From Acidithiobacillus ferruginosus (lineage in GTDB: Bacteria; Pseudomonadota; Gammaproteobacteria; Acidithiobacillales; Acidithiobacillaceae), in contig NZ_JABBDR010000300.1 in NCBI RefSeq assembly GCF_018854495.1, forward strand, positions 1 to 24,533: 24,533 nucleotides of DNA. Direction: 5' to 3'. Positions 1-7,634 of the stretch are shown piece by piece. The first letter of the stretch is position 1, and the number at the start of each line of letters is the position of its first letter. The translations under genes were made by a program, and so were the position numbers. Below the pieces are notes generated by a model that saw only the letters and a list, made by a program, of their open reading frames with translations, made no database searches and was not told where the DNA came from.

Positions 1-60
1 TGGGGTTGGTGAGGAGCCCGGTGTCTCGGTTTCCCGCCCACCGGGTGAGTCCGATGCATC

Positions 61-89
61 TTGCCTGGGGTGGCCAGACGCTTTACTAT
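61..89 (+). promoter_or_regulatory. sigma70-type promoter of tRNA-Leu
   Basis: A -35-like TTGCCT at 61-66 and a -10-like TACTAT at 84-89 are separated by exactly 17 bp. The predicted transcription start, near 96, lies about 10 nt before the tRNA. This is pattern matching only. Confidence 0.55.
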
Positions 90-104
90 ACGGCTTGGTA
101 TTTT

Positions 105-191
105 GCCGGGATGGCGGAACTGGTAGACGCGCCGGACTCAAAATCCGGTGGTGGTGACATCGTGTCGGTTCGAGTCCGACTCTCGGTACCA
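105..191 (+). tRNA. tRNA-Leu (anticodon CAA)
   Basis: The gene has a 7-bp acceptor stem (GCCGGGA paired with TCTCGGT, two G-U pairs), a 5-bp anticodon stem (132-136 with 144-148) and a loop at 137-143 with anticodon CAA at 139-141, which reads UUG. A long variable arm of class II tRNAs, a TTCGAGT T-loop and an encoded ACCA end at 188-191 are present. It stands alone between its own promoter and terminator. Confidence 0.96.
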
Positions 192-204
192 TTTTGTGGT
201 TCGT

Positions 205-240
205 AGGCGTTCGTGGAAGTTCACGAGCGCCTTTTCTTTT
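205..240 (+). terminator. Rho-independent terminator of tRNA-Leu
   Basis: An 11-bp stem (205-215 with 222-232, one G-T pair) closes a 6-nt GAAGTT loop and is followed by a T-rich tail TTTTCTTTT. It begins 14 nt after the tRNA CCA end. Confidence 0.9.
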
Positions 241-300
241 AATGGCTTAGTGGGTTTTTCGTTCGCCGTGGTTCGCTCTGGTTCGGAGGAGGAATAGGTT

Positions 301-783
301 ATGCAACTCGTGTTGGTGCGGCATGGCAAGGCGGAAGACCCGGCGGCGCGGCCGTCTGATCTTGAGCGGGAACTGACCACTACAGGACGTTCGACGGTAA
401 AGGCGATGGCGAAAGGATTGCGACTTTGCGTGTCAGGGAAGGTCGCGATCTGGACCAGCCCTTTGCCACGAGCTCGCCAGACCGCCGATATCCTAGCCAA
501 TGCCTTTAGGGTTAAAAAGATTCGGGAGCACGACGCCATAGCGGCGGGCGATCTGGAGGTTCTCGCCAGCGATTGGCGGGATCTGGATCCCCAGCCCAAG
601 GCCTTGATCCTGGTCGGTCATCAGCCCCATCTGGGAAGCTGGGCAGAACGTCTCACTGGTGCCGTGCTGCCGATCAAGACCGCAGCGGCGCTGGCGGTGG
701 ACCTGGATGAGGACAGCGCGTTGAGCGGTATGCTGCGCTGGTACGCCCATCCCAAGGTGCTGGCCGGTCTTGCAGACCGTTGA
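301..783 (+). CDS. sixA: phosphohistidine phosphatase SixA
   Basis: This 160-residue protein matches the usual length of SixA, a small cytosolic histidine-phosphatase-superfamily enzyme. SixA removes phosphate from phosphohistidine, for example on phosphorelay HPt domains or the nitrogen PTS. The N-terminal RHG signature (VRHGKAED, catalytic His8) is present, with a TSPLPRARQTADI block near residues 52-64 and the second catalytic histidine in LVGHQPHLG near residues 102-110. The ATG is preceded by a strong GGAGGAGGA ribosome binding site around 286-293. It is a single gene after the tRNA terminator, and what follows on the other strand is decayed. Confidence 0.93.
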   Translation: MQLVLVRHGKAEDPAARPSDLERELTTTGRSTVKAMAKGLRLCVSGKVAIWTSPLPRARQTADILANAFRVKKIREHDAIAAGDLEVLASDWRDLDPQPKALILVGHQPHLGSWAERLTGAVLPIKTAAALAVDLDEDSALSGMLRWYAHPKVLAGLADR

Positions 784-890
784 GCCGGGAAGCGTGACCA
801 ATATCCTAAGCCGACCCTGGACGCGCGCATTGGGGGCGGTGAGCAATTCTAAAAATGCTATTAGTTCTGTACGCCCTCCAGCGATGAATT
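784..890. other. short intergenic stretch with no recognisable gene
   Basis: Between the sixA stop and the last readable codon of the epimerase remnant I see no terminator, promoter or RNA. One minus-strand frame stays open through this stretch (about 936 down into sixA), but I do not recognise its product and its low-coordinate part is antisense to sixA. Confidence 0.4.
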
Positions 891-1759
891 TCACCCGCTT
901 ATGATTGGCCGCAAGGGCACGGAGACCCGTGAGCAACCGCGGTTTGCCACCCGCAATTCATTCTCGGCCTGCTCGTTGCGGGGATTATCCACAAATTCCA
1001 CAGGGATGTCGGTCAGGGTATGGATCAATCGCGCCAAATCCCGAATACGATGGGTTTCGGTGGTCTGATTAAAGACCCGGACCCGCTCACCAGGCGCCGG
1101 AGGATGATCGACGGCTAATTCGATGCAGCGAACGGTATCGCGGATGTGGATGAAGGCCCGGGTTTGCCCCCCGTGCCATGGACCGTCAGCGGATGGCCCA
1201 CCGCCGCCTGCATGAGGAAACGGTTGAGCACCGTGCCGAAGTCGCCGTCATAGTCGAAGCGGTTGATGAGGCGTTCGTCCAACTGTGTCTCCGCCGTCTC
1301 CGTCCCCCAGACCACACCTTGGTGCAAGTCAGTGATTCGCAATCCATCGTTTTTGTTGTAGTAGTAAAAAAAGAGCTGATCCTGGGTCTTGGTCATGTGA
1401 TAGATGGAGCCGGGATCCGCAGGGTAAAGAATTTCTGTTTCTTCGCTTTCCTCGCAGTCCGGTGAGACCAGTTTTACCTTTTGGTAGCCCTCGGGCAGCT
1501 GGAAGCGGGATGTTTTGTAACCATAGACCCCCATGGTCCCGAGATGTACCAGGTGACAGTGGGCTTCCAGCCCGCATTCCACCAGGGCGCATAGCACGTT
1601 GTGGGTGGCGTTCAGGTTATTGTCCACGGTAAAGCGCTTGTGCCAGGAAGATTTCATGGAATACGGGGCGGAGCGCTGCTCCGCGAAATGGACAACGGCC
1701 TGGGGGCGCCAACGCCCAAGGAAATCCAGGAGTCGCTCATATTCCTTGGCAATGTCCAT
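891..1759 (-). pseudogene. truncated, frameshifted SqdB/SQD1-like UDP-sulfoquinovose synthase
   Basis: The conceptual product matches the middle and C-terminal parts of the SQD1/SqdB family, extended short-chain dehydrogenases that make UDP-sulfoquinovose for sulfolipid synthesis. Visible family motifs are VVHFAEQRSAPYSM, HLVHLGTMGVYG, YHMTK (the catalytic YxxxK), DLHQGVVWG and QAAVGHPLTVHGTGG. About 70 N-terminal residues, including the Rossmann NAD-binding glycines, are absent; the readable part begins abruptly at MDIAKEYERLL. At about 1163-1172, next to a run of six G, one base is missing compared with the expected GGQTRAFIHI reading. The original frame stops at 1115 (PFAASN), while the next frame continues with RAFIHIRDTVRCIELAVDH, VRVFNQTTETHRI and VDNPRNEQAENEL before its own stop at 891. 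Beyond about 942 the family similarity ends. I regard it as non-functional. A plain NAD-dependent epimerase of another specificity cannot be excluded. Confidence 0.8.
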
Positions 1760-1976
1760 GGGCTTCCAGAACCTCCATCAATTCTTGAATCCGATCCACA
1801 GCATCGGCCATCCGCACCATCCAGGCCTCCATATCTTCACATTGCCCCGCTTCGTCCATCAGGAACATAAACAGCGTGTCGCCCTGGATAGCCGTGTCCG
1901 TCGGGGCGCGATCGGGCGCATAGATACCACCGGCGTAATGTTGGGCTACTTGCTCTTCCACCGCATTGCGTTCCAT
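1737..1976 (-). CDS. small acidic hypothetical protein behind a Pho box
   Basis: I do not recognise this 79-residue protein. It begins MERNAVEEQVAQHYAGGIYA, is rich in Glu, Asp and Met, and its second half (MEAWMVRMADAVDRIQELME) would form an amphipathic helix; it has no signal peptide or membrane segment. The ATG at 1976 is supported by AGGAGG at 1981-1986 and by a promoter with a Pho box 60-80 nt upstream. Its last codons (HGHCQGI) overlap, in another frame, the first readable codons of the SqdB-like remnant. Its C-terminus may therefore be an artefact of the same deletion that beheaded that gene. Longer reading upstream is possible but would run through the promoter, so I prefer this start. 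Confidence 0.6.
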   Translation of the reverse strand: MERNAVEEQVAQHYAGGIYAPDRAPTDTAIQGDTLFMFLMDEAGQCEDMEAWMVRMADAVDRIQELMEVLEAHGHCQGI

Positions 1977-2022
1977 ACATCCTCCTGCCAGTCGACCATC
2001 ATGGATGGGGTTACCCAAACGA

Positions 2023-2056
2023 ACAGTACCATTCCAATGTGACAGTTTTATGAAGC
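2023..2056 (-). promoter_or_regulatory. PhoB box and -10 for the small gene at 1976
   Basis: On the minus strand, GCTTCATAAAACTGTCAC (2056 to 2039) has two half-sites, CTTCAT and TGTCAC, spaced 11 bp apart, matching the PhoB-box pattern. Exactly 10 nt later comes TACTGT (2028-2023) as a -10 element. The 12-base core TTCATAAAACTGTCAC is shared with the box before exbB2. Confidence 0.72.
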
Positions 2057-2230
2057 CGGTTGCGTCGGCATCGACATTGGCCGCGGAACATCGGGCACCA
2101 ACAGAGCGCTCGGTGCAGGCAGAAAGACTCTTCGCCCCCAACGCGTACGCTCCAGATGGGCGGCGTACATCGCCTTTTCAGGAAAGAATCCTTGTCCGGA
2201 GTTGGGGGGGCAGGGGACTCGTTGTTGTCC

Positions 2231-2983
2231 TCACCCCGGTTCGTACACTAGCCGCACCCGGGAAGCAGGATAGATCACCGTTGAGAACTCTATTCCCACA
2301 CCTTCCGGGTCGATGTTCACGTTCTCGCAGATAAAAACGGGATCGGACTTGTCTATGGCCAGTAACCGGCGTTCCCTGGCTTGGGGTAACTCGGCCGAGA
2401 CGGAGGACCTCAGTCGGGTGTAATCACTCACGCCTCGTTTTTTCAGCGACACCGTGATCCCCAGCCCCTGTTGCAGATCATCCACCAAGGCCAACAGGCG
2501 TTCACCAAAAAACAGGTGACGCGCGATGGATACGGGATGCTCACCAAGTTTGCCCAGCGTTTCAACCATCGCCACATTCGGATAGTCGGGAAACACTTCG
2601 TAGCGGAGAATACGCGGTAATTCGGGTAGATCCTGCAGGGGTATGATGGCCGCGTCCAGCACCTCGGAAGAGCCTGGCCGGTTGTACTTCTTGATCCATT
2701 CAGAGAACCTCGGGCGTTCTTCCAGTTGGTAATCAAAGACGGTAGACGCTACAAAAGAACCACGGCCATGGGCAATCTGCAGTCTTCCAATCGCAGCGAG
2801 TTCCTGCAGTGCTCGCCGAATCGTATGACGGTTAACCCCATAGGTCGAAGCCAAGGCCCCTTCGCTGGGCAGTTTCTCGCCGGGCCGCACCTCGCCTCTG
2901 TCCATCCGCTGCTGGATGTCATCGACGATCTGCTTCCAGACAGTGATGCCGGGTGCGTAAGGCACTTTGCTGATATCGGTCAT
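2231..2983 (-). CDS. phnF: GntR/HutC-family phosphonate regulator PhnF
   Basis: This 250-residue regulator has an N-terminal GntR winged helix (roughly residues 14-82; LPSEGALASTYGVNRHTIRR is the helix-turn-helix) ending in GRGSFV. A UTRA-type effector-binding domain fills residues 95-250, with a typical ARHLFFGERLLAL segment. PhnF proteins repress C-P lyase operons and respond to phosphate or phosphonate-related ligands; the ligand here is unknown. It is the last gene of the phn run and its ATG overlaps the phnN stop by 4 bp (ATGA). This makes it co-transcribed with its probable targets and autoregulated. A candidate operator lies before phnG at 9771-9782. Confidence 0.9.
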   Translation of the reverse strand: MTDISKVPYAPGITVWKQIVDDIQQRMDRGEVRPGEKLPSEGALASTYGVNRHTIRRALQELAAIGRLQIAHGRGSFVASTVFDYQLEERPRFSEWIKKYNRPGSSEVLDAAIIPLQDLPELPRILRYEVFPDYPNVAMVETLGKLGEHPVSIARHLFFGERLLALVDDLQQGLGITVSLKKRGVSDYTRLRSSVSAELPQARERRLLAIDKSDPVFICENVNIDPEGVGIEFSTVIYPASRVRLVYEPG

Positions 2984-3534
2984 GCTTTCGTGGTAAAGCG
3001 AAGAATGGTCGTCCGAAACTGAGCGGCGGCCTCCGCCAGGGTGCCATCGTTCTGTATGGTGGTCATCGGTACGTCCTCTGGTAACAAAACTTTTCGCGAC
3101 AGCCGTTCCTCGATATCGTTTGACTTCTCCCGATCTCGCAACTGCAGACGTGCTCGGATGTGACTATCCGAAGCGTTAATGAACACCACATAACCAGGGT
3201 GTTGAGCACAGATAGCCGGGATAACGGTACGCGATACATTCGCTATGATGACCTGCACCATGCCATGGGGCAAGAGTTCTTCTCGGGGAAGTCCATACAT
3301 CAGACCGTGGGCCGCCCAGTCAAACGCCAAACTGCCCTCGGCTTTCAGCCTCTCAAAAGTGCGCACGCTGACCAACCGTTCGCCGGGGCCCTGCGCGTCA
3401 CGGGTGACCACACGGCGGGCGAAGTAAATCCGCGGGTCAGAGGCCAGCAATGAACGACAGGCATTGATTATCGAGTCCTTTCCCGCACCGGAGGGCCCCG
3501 CGACCAGTATGAGGGTGTTAGGCATAGGTGCCAC
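2980..3534 (-). CDS. phnN: ribose 1,5-bisphosphate phosphokinase PhnN
   Basis: PhnN phosphorylates ribose 1,5-bisphosphate to PRPP, the last step that returns the ribose unit of the C-P lyase pathway to nucleotide metabolism. The 184-residue product has the guanylate-kinase-like P-loop GPSGAGKDS near residues 13-21 and the FARRVVTRDAQGPGE segment typical of PhnN. Length matches the family (about 185). The longest reading starts with GTG at 3534; an ATG three codons inside (3525) is equally possible. Both overlap the end of the DUF1045 gene, and the stop overlaps phnF, so translation is probably coupled. Confidence 0.92.
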   Translation of the reverse strand: MAPMPNTLILVAGPSGAGKDSIINACRSLLASDPRIYFARRVVTRDAQGPGERLVSVRTFERLKAEGSLAFDWAAHGLMYGLPREELLPHGMVQVIIANVSRTVIPAICAQHPGYVVFINASDSHIRARLQLRDREKSNDIEERLSRKVLLPEDVPMTTIQNDGTLAEAAAQFRTTILRFTTKA

Positions 3535-4195
3535 TGCCGCCAGCGAGAGGAATACGGGTGATCAAAATAAAATCCTGCTGTGGCTCTGGTTCCACAAAGA
3601 TTCCCACTGCACTGATCCGGCGGGGGCGTGCCGCACTCTCTGCAAAGAAGTCACAGGCCATCCGGAAGATATGGTCATCGGGTTGCTGATCACTGAGGGT
3701 CATGTGAAAAACCCATTCCGAAAAAACATAGGGGTATCCCCAGCGCTTCAGATTGGCGAGGTTTTGAGGGGTGAGATCTGAAGACGCTCGGATCTGCTCC
3801 TCCGCTGCCGCTGTGTGGGGCACCCGAAAATCGTCCAAATCCTGCACACACCGATCGGCCAGATCCACGAGGCGCGGACAAGGTGTGCCGAGACGGAGCG
3901 CCACAAAGCCGTCCTCCAGAGTCAGCCGCAACGGCGGTAGAGAAAATGGGGCGACCGTGGACAGGGATGCTTTAACGGCGTTTATCATCTCCGCCAACGG
4001 CTTTCGAATGGGCATGGGCGCCTTGAGCGTCGCGTGAAAACCATATCGGCTGGCTTTTCGGGTAGCCTGCGCCAAGCCGGGGACCGGTGGCCGCTCAAGA
4101 ACTTCACCGGATTCGGGGTCACGTCCCAACCAACGGGTACCCGCCGTCCACAGGGTGTCCTGACGATCTGGTACGTAATAAATTGCGACCCTCAC
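3518..4195 (-). CDS. DUF1045 phosphonate-operon protein, 2H-phosphoesterase fold
   Basis: This 225-residue protein belongs to the DUF1045 group that is regularly found inside C-P lyase operons. Two HxT motifs of the 2H phosphoesterase superfamily are visible: HATLK at residues 54-58 and HMTLS at 164-168. These would place two catalytic histidines around a cyclic phosphate or similar ester. I chose the GTG at 4195, preceded by GAGGAG at 4199-4204, because it gives the family N-terminus RVAIYYVP; a longer open frame would run into phnM. Since phnP (cyclic ribose phosphodiesterase) is absent from the cluster, this enzyme may open 5-phosphoribosyl 1,2-cyclic phosphate. That role is inference. Confidence 0.88.
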   Translation of the reverse strand: MRVAIYYVPDRQDTLWTAGTRWLGRDPESGEVLERPPVPGLAQATRKASRYGFHATLKAPMPIRKPLAEMINAVKASLSTVAPFSLPPLRLTLEDGFVALRLGTPCPRLVDLADRCVQDLDDFRVPHTAAAEEQIRASSDLTPQNLANLKRWGYPYVFSEWVFHMTLSDQQPDDHIFRMACDFFAESAARPRRISAVGIFVEPEPQQDFILITRIPLAGGSGTYA

Positions 4196-4202
4196 GATCT
4201 CC

Positions 4203-5339
4203 TCACGCGATCCGCTGGCCAGCCTTCCAGACCGATCGGACGATCGGGTGCCCATCCATGAGCCGGATGCGGACCAGATCGCCGCGCAGACCCACGCGAA
4301 TGGTGCCACGATCCGGCAGACCCAATATGCGCGCCGGGGCTGCAGTGATCATCCGTACCGCTTCGGGCAGCGCGAGAAGACCATCATCCACCAATCGGAA
4401 AGGTGCTTCACACAGCGCATTGGGCACATAGTCCGAGGCCAGGACATCCACACACCGAGCTTTGACCAGATCGCTGACGGCCACGTTACCGGAATGGGAT
4501 CCACCGCGCACCACGTTGGGGGCTCCTACCACAATTGCCATACCATGTTGGCGCGCCGTTCGTGCCGCCTCCATGGACACCGGGAACTCAGCGACCTTGA
4601 TGCCATCCTGGGCGTTGCGAAGGACCTCTGCCTCGGTGCGGTCATCATGGCTCGCCAGAGCCAGAGAGGAATATTGGAGTTGCTCCAGCAGATAGCCGCG
4701 GTTTTTCTCGCTGTGGGCATGACGTCGCGCCTGAGCTTCGACGATCATGCCCTCCAGTTCCTCGGACGAATATCCCTCGTCGCGCCGACTTTTTCGAAAC
4801 TTCTCCAGATTGGCGTACTGTCCGACACCCGGGGTGTGATCCATCAGGCTCACCATTTGGAGCTTGGCATGGTCCATGACCGCCTCAAAAAGTTCCTGCA
4901 TATTAGGCGCTGAGAGTTCGCAACGCAGATGGAGCACATGATCGGCGCGCAGCGACCCGCTAGCATCCAGGGCCGACAAGTCTACCACCGCATTTTTCAG
5001 GGTTTGGATGCGCCCGCTTTCAAAGCCGGCATCACCCACGCACAAGGCATTGGCGACAGTGGTGATACCCATCGCCGCGCACTGGGCATCGTGGGCCAGA
5101 AATGCCGAAGGAGAAGGCCAGCGGACATGGCTGCGCGGCTGCACCTGGCGCTCCAGATTATCCGTATGCACGTCCACAAAGCCTGGCAGAAGAAAATCGC
5201 CGGTGCAGTCCTCGGTGCCCAGGATGGGGGATGTTTCCTCAAGGATATCCGCAATGTTGCCTCCCGCACCCAGGAGCACCGCGCCATGCAATACGACATC
5301 CTCCAACACGATTCGCGCGTTGCTGAAACCCTGCGTCAT
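4203..5339 (-). CDS. phnM: alpha-D-ribose 1-methylphosphonate 5-triphosphate diphosphatase PhnM
   Basis: PhnM is an amidohydrolase-superfamily metalloenzyme that removes pyrophosphate from ribose 1-methylphosphonate 5-triphosphate, giving the substrate of the C-P lyase PhnJ. The 378-residue product matches the family length. Visible metal-site motifs are FLLPGFVDVHTDNLE (HxH-type, near residues 49-63), MDHTPGVGQY, ALASHDDRTEAEV and LASDYVPNAL. The ATG overlaps the phnL stop by 4 bp, and the stop lies 7 bp before the GTG of the DUF1045 gene. Confidence 0.95.
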   Translation of the reverse strand: MTQGFSNARIVLEDVVLHGAVLLGAGGNIADILEETSPILGTEDCTGDFLLPGFVDVHTDNLERQVQPRSHVRWPSPSAFLAHDAQCAAMGITTVANALCVGDAGFESGRIQTLKNAVVDLSALDASGSLRADHVLHLRCELSAPNMQELFEAVMDHAKLQMVSLMDHTPGVGQYANLEKFRKSRRDEGYSSEELEGMIVEAQARRHAHSEKNRGYLLEQLQYSSLALASHDDRTEAEVLRNAQDGIKVAEFPVSMEAARTARQHGMAIVVGAPNVVRGGSHSGNVAVSDLVKARCVDVLASDYVPNALCEAPFRLVDDGLLALPEAVRMITAAPARILGLPDRGTIRVGLRGDLVRIRLMDGHPIVRSVWKAGQRIA

Positions 5340-6034
5340 CTGTCGTTCTCCGTTAAAGAAGTTATTGGGATTTGACGATCGGCCACGCGCACGGTCATGT
5401 CCGGGTCATGGAAGATGCTGATAATGGCGCGACCCGCCCGTTTCGCATCCTGGATCAGGGACAGCACCACCGCGGCATTTTCGGCATCGAGAGAAGCCGT
5501 CGGCTCATCCAACAGCAACACCGGATGGTCAGTGACCAAGGCGCGCGCCAGGTTGACCCGCTGTTGTTCGCCCCCCGAGAAGGTCGCCGGAGGCAAGCCG
5601 TGCAAACGCAAAGGAAGGTTCAAAGTCAACAAGATGGACTCGGCGCGGGCGTCCGCGTCTGGCGAACGCACGCCCTGATCCTTCAGCACACTGGCCACGA
5701 TCGCGCGCGTGGATACCCTTGGAATCACCCGCAGAAACTGACTCACATAGGCGATGCTGTGCCGACGAATCACCAGCAATTGTTGCGGCGGCACTCGGGT
5801 CAGATCCACCAGTTCGCCATCATGCATGACGGTCACCGAACCGCTTTCCGCGCGATAATTCCCATAAATGGTGCGCAGTAACGTGGATTTGCCGGCGCCA
5901 GAGGGTCCAACGAGCGCGACACATTCGCCCGCCGCTACGGAAAAAGAGATATTACGGAGCACGGCCAGTTGCAATCCGCCCCGCAGGTGCAGGGTGAAGG
6001 TTTTGCGAAGGTCTTTCACTTCGAGCAGGTTCAT
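5336..6034 (-). CDS. phnL: C-P lyase complex ATP-binding protein PhnL
   Basis: PhnL is an ABC-type ATPase subunit associated with the C-P lyase core rather than with a membrane transporter. In the 232-residue protein the Walker A GPSGAGKST, Q-loop, signature FSGGEQQR, Walker B VLLLDEPTASLD and switch histidine (SIFHD) are all intact. Length and motif order match E. coli PhnL. Both ends overlap the neighbours phnK and phnM by 4 bp. Confidence 0.95.
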   Translation of the reverse strand: MNLLEVKDLRKTFTLHLRGGLQLAVLRNISFSVAAGECVALVGPSGAGKSTLLRTIYGNYRAESGSVTVMHDGELVDLTRVPPQQLLVIRRHSIAYVSQFLRVIPRVSTRAIVASVLKDQGVRSPDADARAESILLTLNLPLRLHGLPPATFSGGEQQRVNLARALVTDHPVLLLDEPTASLDAENAAVVLSLIQDAKRAGRAIISIFHDPDMTVRVADRQIPITSLTENDR

Positions 6035-6813
6035 GCAGGTAACACCGAACTGACCAGGAGTTGGGTGTAAGGATGCTGGGGATCATCGAGGACCTGATCC
6101 GTCACTCCCGTCTCGATAATGCGTCCGCGCTGCATAACGGCAATGCGCCCGGCCAACAACCGGGCCACCGCCAGATCATGGGTCACCAAAATCACCGCCA
6201 TCCTCTGCTCCGACACCAGATTACGCAGTAAATCCAGCAAACCGGCCTGCACCGACACGTCCAGCCCACTGGTCGGTTCGTCCATGAAAAGTAGATAGGG
6301 ATGACTGATCAGGGTTCTGGCGATCTGCAGTCGTTGCTGCATCCCGCCCGAGAAAGTTGTCGGCAAATCGTCGATGCGTTTGGGATCGATTTCTACTTTC
6401 TGAAGCCAGAACAGGGCCTTTTCGCGCAGTGTGCCATAGTGCTTTTCACCGGCGGCCATGAGTCTTTCGACGATATTGCCACCCGCTGTAATCTCCATAC
6501 GCAACGCGTCGCGGGGATTTTGGTGGACATAGCCCCAGGCAGAACGATGCAGATGCCGCAACTGCTGTCGCGGAAGCGTCTGCACGCAACGGTCCAACTC
6601 CCCATTCTCGCCGAAACGGACCTCGCCAGCGCCCGGGGCCAGCACCCCATAAAGGGTGTTCAGCAGGGTTGTTTTGCCGGAACCGCTCTCCCCGACAATG
6701 GCCAGCACCTCGCCGGGATAAATCTCCAAAGACACCGATTCCAGGGCGCGCAGTGTGCCAAAGGACAGGGTCAGATCGCGCGCCATCAGTATGGGAACGG
6801 GACGGTAACTCAT
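6031..6813 (-). CDS. phnK: C-P lyase complex ATP-binding protein PhnK
   Basis: PhnK is the ABC ATPase that docks on the PhnGHIJ core and couples ATP turnover to C-P bond cleavage. The 260-residue sequence carries Walker A GESGSGKTT (near residues 41-49), signature FSGGMQQR, Walker B LLFMDEPTSGLD and an H-loop VTHD. The C-terminal DDPQHPYTQLLVSS is the oligopeptide-transporter-like tail usual for PhnK. Its ATG overlaps the phnJ stop and its stop overlaps phnL, each as ATGA. Confidence 0.95.
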   Translation of the reverse strand: MSYRPVPILMARDLTLSFGTLRALESVSLEIYPGEVLAIVGESGSGKTTLLNTLYGVLAPGAGEVRFGENGELDRCVQTLPRQQLRHLHRSAWGYVHQNPRDALRMEITAGGNIVERLMAAGEKHYGTLREKALFWLQKVEIDPKRIDDLPTTFSGGMQQRLQIARTLISHPYLLFMDEPTSGLDVSVQAGLLDLLRNLVSEQRMAVILVTHDLAVARLLAGRIAVMQRGRIIETGVTDQVLDDPQHPYTQLLVSSVLPA

Positions 6814-7634
6814 CGACGATGCTCACAGAAATCGGTATCAGAGCAGATGAACTGACGGTTGCCTGCGTCATCGATCACGATCTCATCCTTGTAAGACTCT
6901 ACCGCGCCGCAGAGCGCGCAGGGCTGTCGGGTATTGACCGGATCAAAAGGGTAGTCGGTGAAGTCGAGCGGTATAACCCGCGTGTACGGGGGGATCGCAT
7001 AAAGGCGCTTTTCCCGACCCGCGCCAAATAGCTGTAGCGCCGGACTCATATGCATCTTTGGCACATCATAGGCAGGGATCGGGGACGGCGACGTAAGATA
7101 GCGATCGTGGACGATGACCGGATATTCATAACCGATGGCGATGCGGCCATAGCGAGTGATCTGATCATAGAGCTTCAGATACATGAGGCTGTAATCGGCC
7201 ATGGCGTGTAGGGCGATGGTTTCGGAGACCCTGGGCTCCAGCTTGAACAGGGGTTCCGGCATCGGCACCTGATAGACCAATATCTGTCCCGCATGCAGGG
7301 GCGTTTCCGGGATCCGGTGACGGGTCTGAATCAAGGTTGCTTCCCGGGTCGAGGTGGTAGTCCGCACTCCGGTGGTACTCCGGAAGAAGTTGCGGATGGA
7401 GACCGCATTGGTCGTATCATCGGAGCCTTGATCGATCACCTTGAGGATATCCTCAGGGCCAATAACGGCGGCCGTCACCTGGATGCCGCCGGTCCCCCAA
7501 CCATACGGCAAAGGCATCTCCCGGGAGGCGAAAGGAATTTGATGACCGGGGATGGCCACGGCTTTGAGCAGGGTTCGCCGTATTTTCTTCTTCGTCCCCT
7601 CATCGAGATAGGCGAAATTATAGTAGATTGTCAT
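6810..7634 (-). CDS. phnJ: C-P lyase, radical SAM-type PhnJ
   Basis: PhnJ cleaves the C-P bond of 5-phosphoribosyl 1-phosphonates with a [4Fe-4S] cluster and S-adenosylmethionine. The four cysteines C239, C242, C264 and C270 keep exactly the spacing of E. coli PhnJ (241, 244, 266, 272). The glycine equivalent to the proposed glycyl-radical site Gly32 is present as Gly30 in AVAIPGHQIPF. The segments MPLPYGWGTGGIQ, DDTTNAVSIRNFF and LQLFGAGREKRLYAIPP are nearly as in E. coli. All key residues are intact, so the lyase should be functional. The ATG overlaps the phnI stop by 4 bp. Confidence 0.97.
   Translation of the reverse strand: MTIYYNFAYLDEGTKKKIRRTLLKAVAIPGHQIPFASREMPLPYGWGTGGIQVTAAVIGPEDILKVIDQGSDDTTNAVSIRNFFRSTTGVRTTTSTREATLIQTRHRIPETPLHAGQILVYQVPMPEPLFKLEPRVSETIALHAMADYSLMYLKLYDQITRYGRIAIGYEYPVIVHDRYLTSPSPIPAYDVPKMHMSPALQLFGAGREKRLYAIPPYTRVIPLDFTDYPFDPVNTRQPCALCGAVESYKDEIVIDDAGNRQFICSDTDFCEHRR

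Noticed and set aside
17..45. 7-bp inverted repeat CCCGGTG / CACCGGG
   Set aside because: Long loop and no T-run; could be the end of a transcript left of the window, but it cannot be supported.
6..206. Open frame reading GMAELVDAPDSKSGG
   Set aside because: It runs through the tRNA-Leu gene; this peptide is the familiar spurious translation of a tRNA.
493..936. Minus-strand frame following the SqdB-like remnant (LLTGLRALAANHKRVKF...)
   Set aside because: It may extend the decayed gene, but I see no family match and most of it is antisense to sixA.
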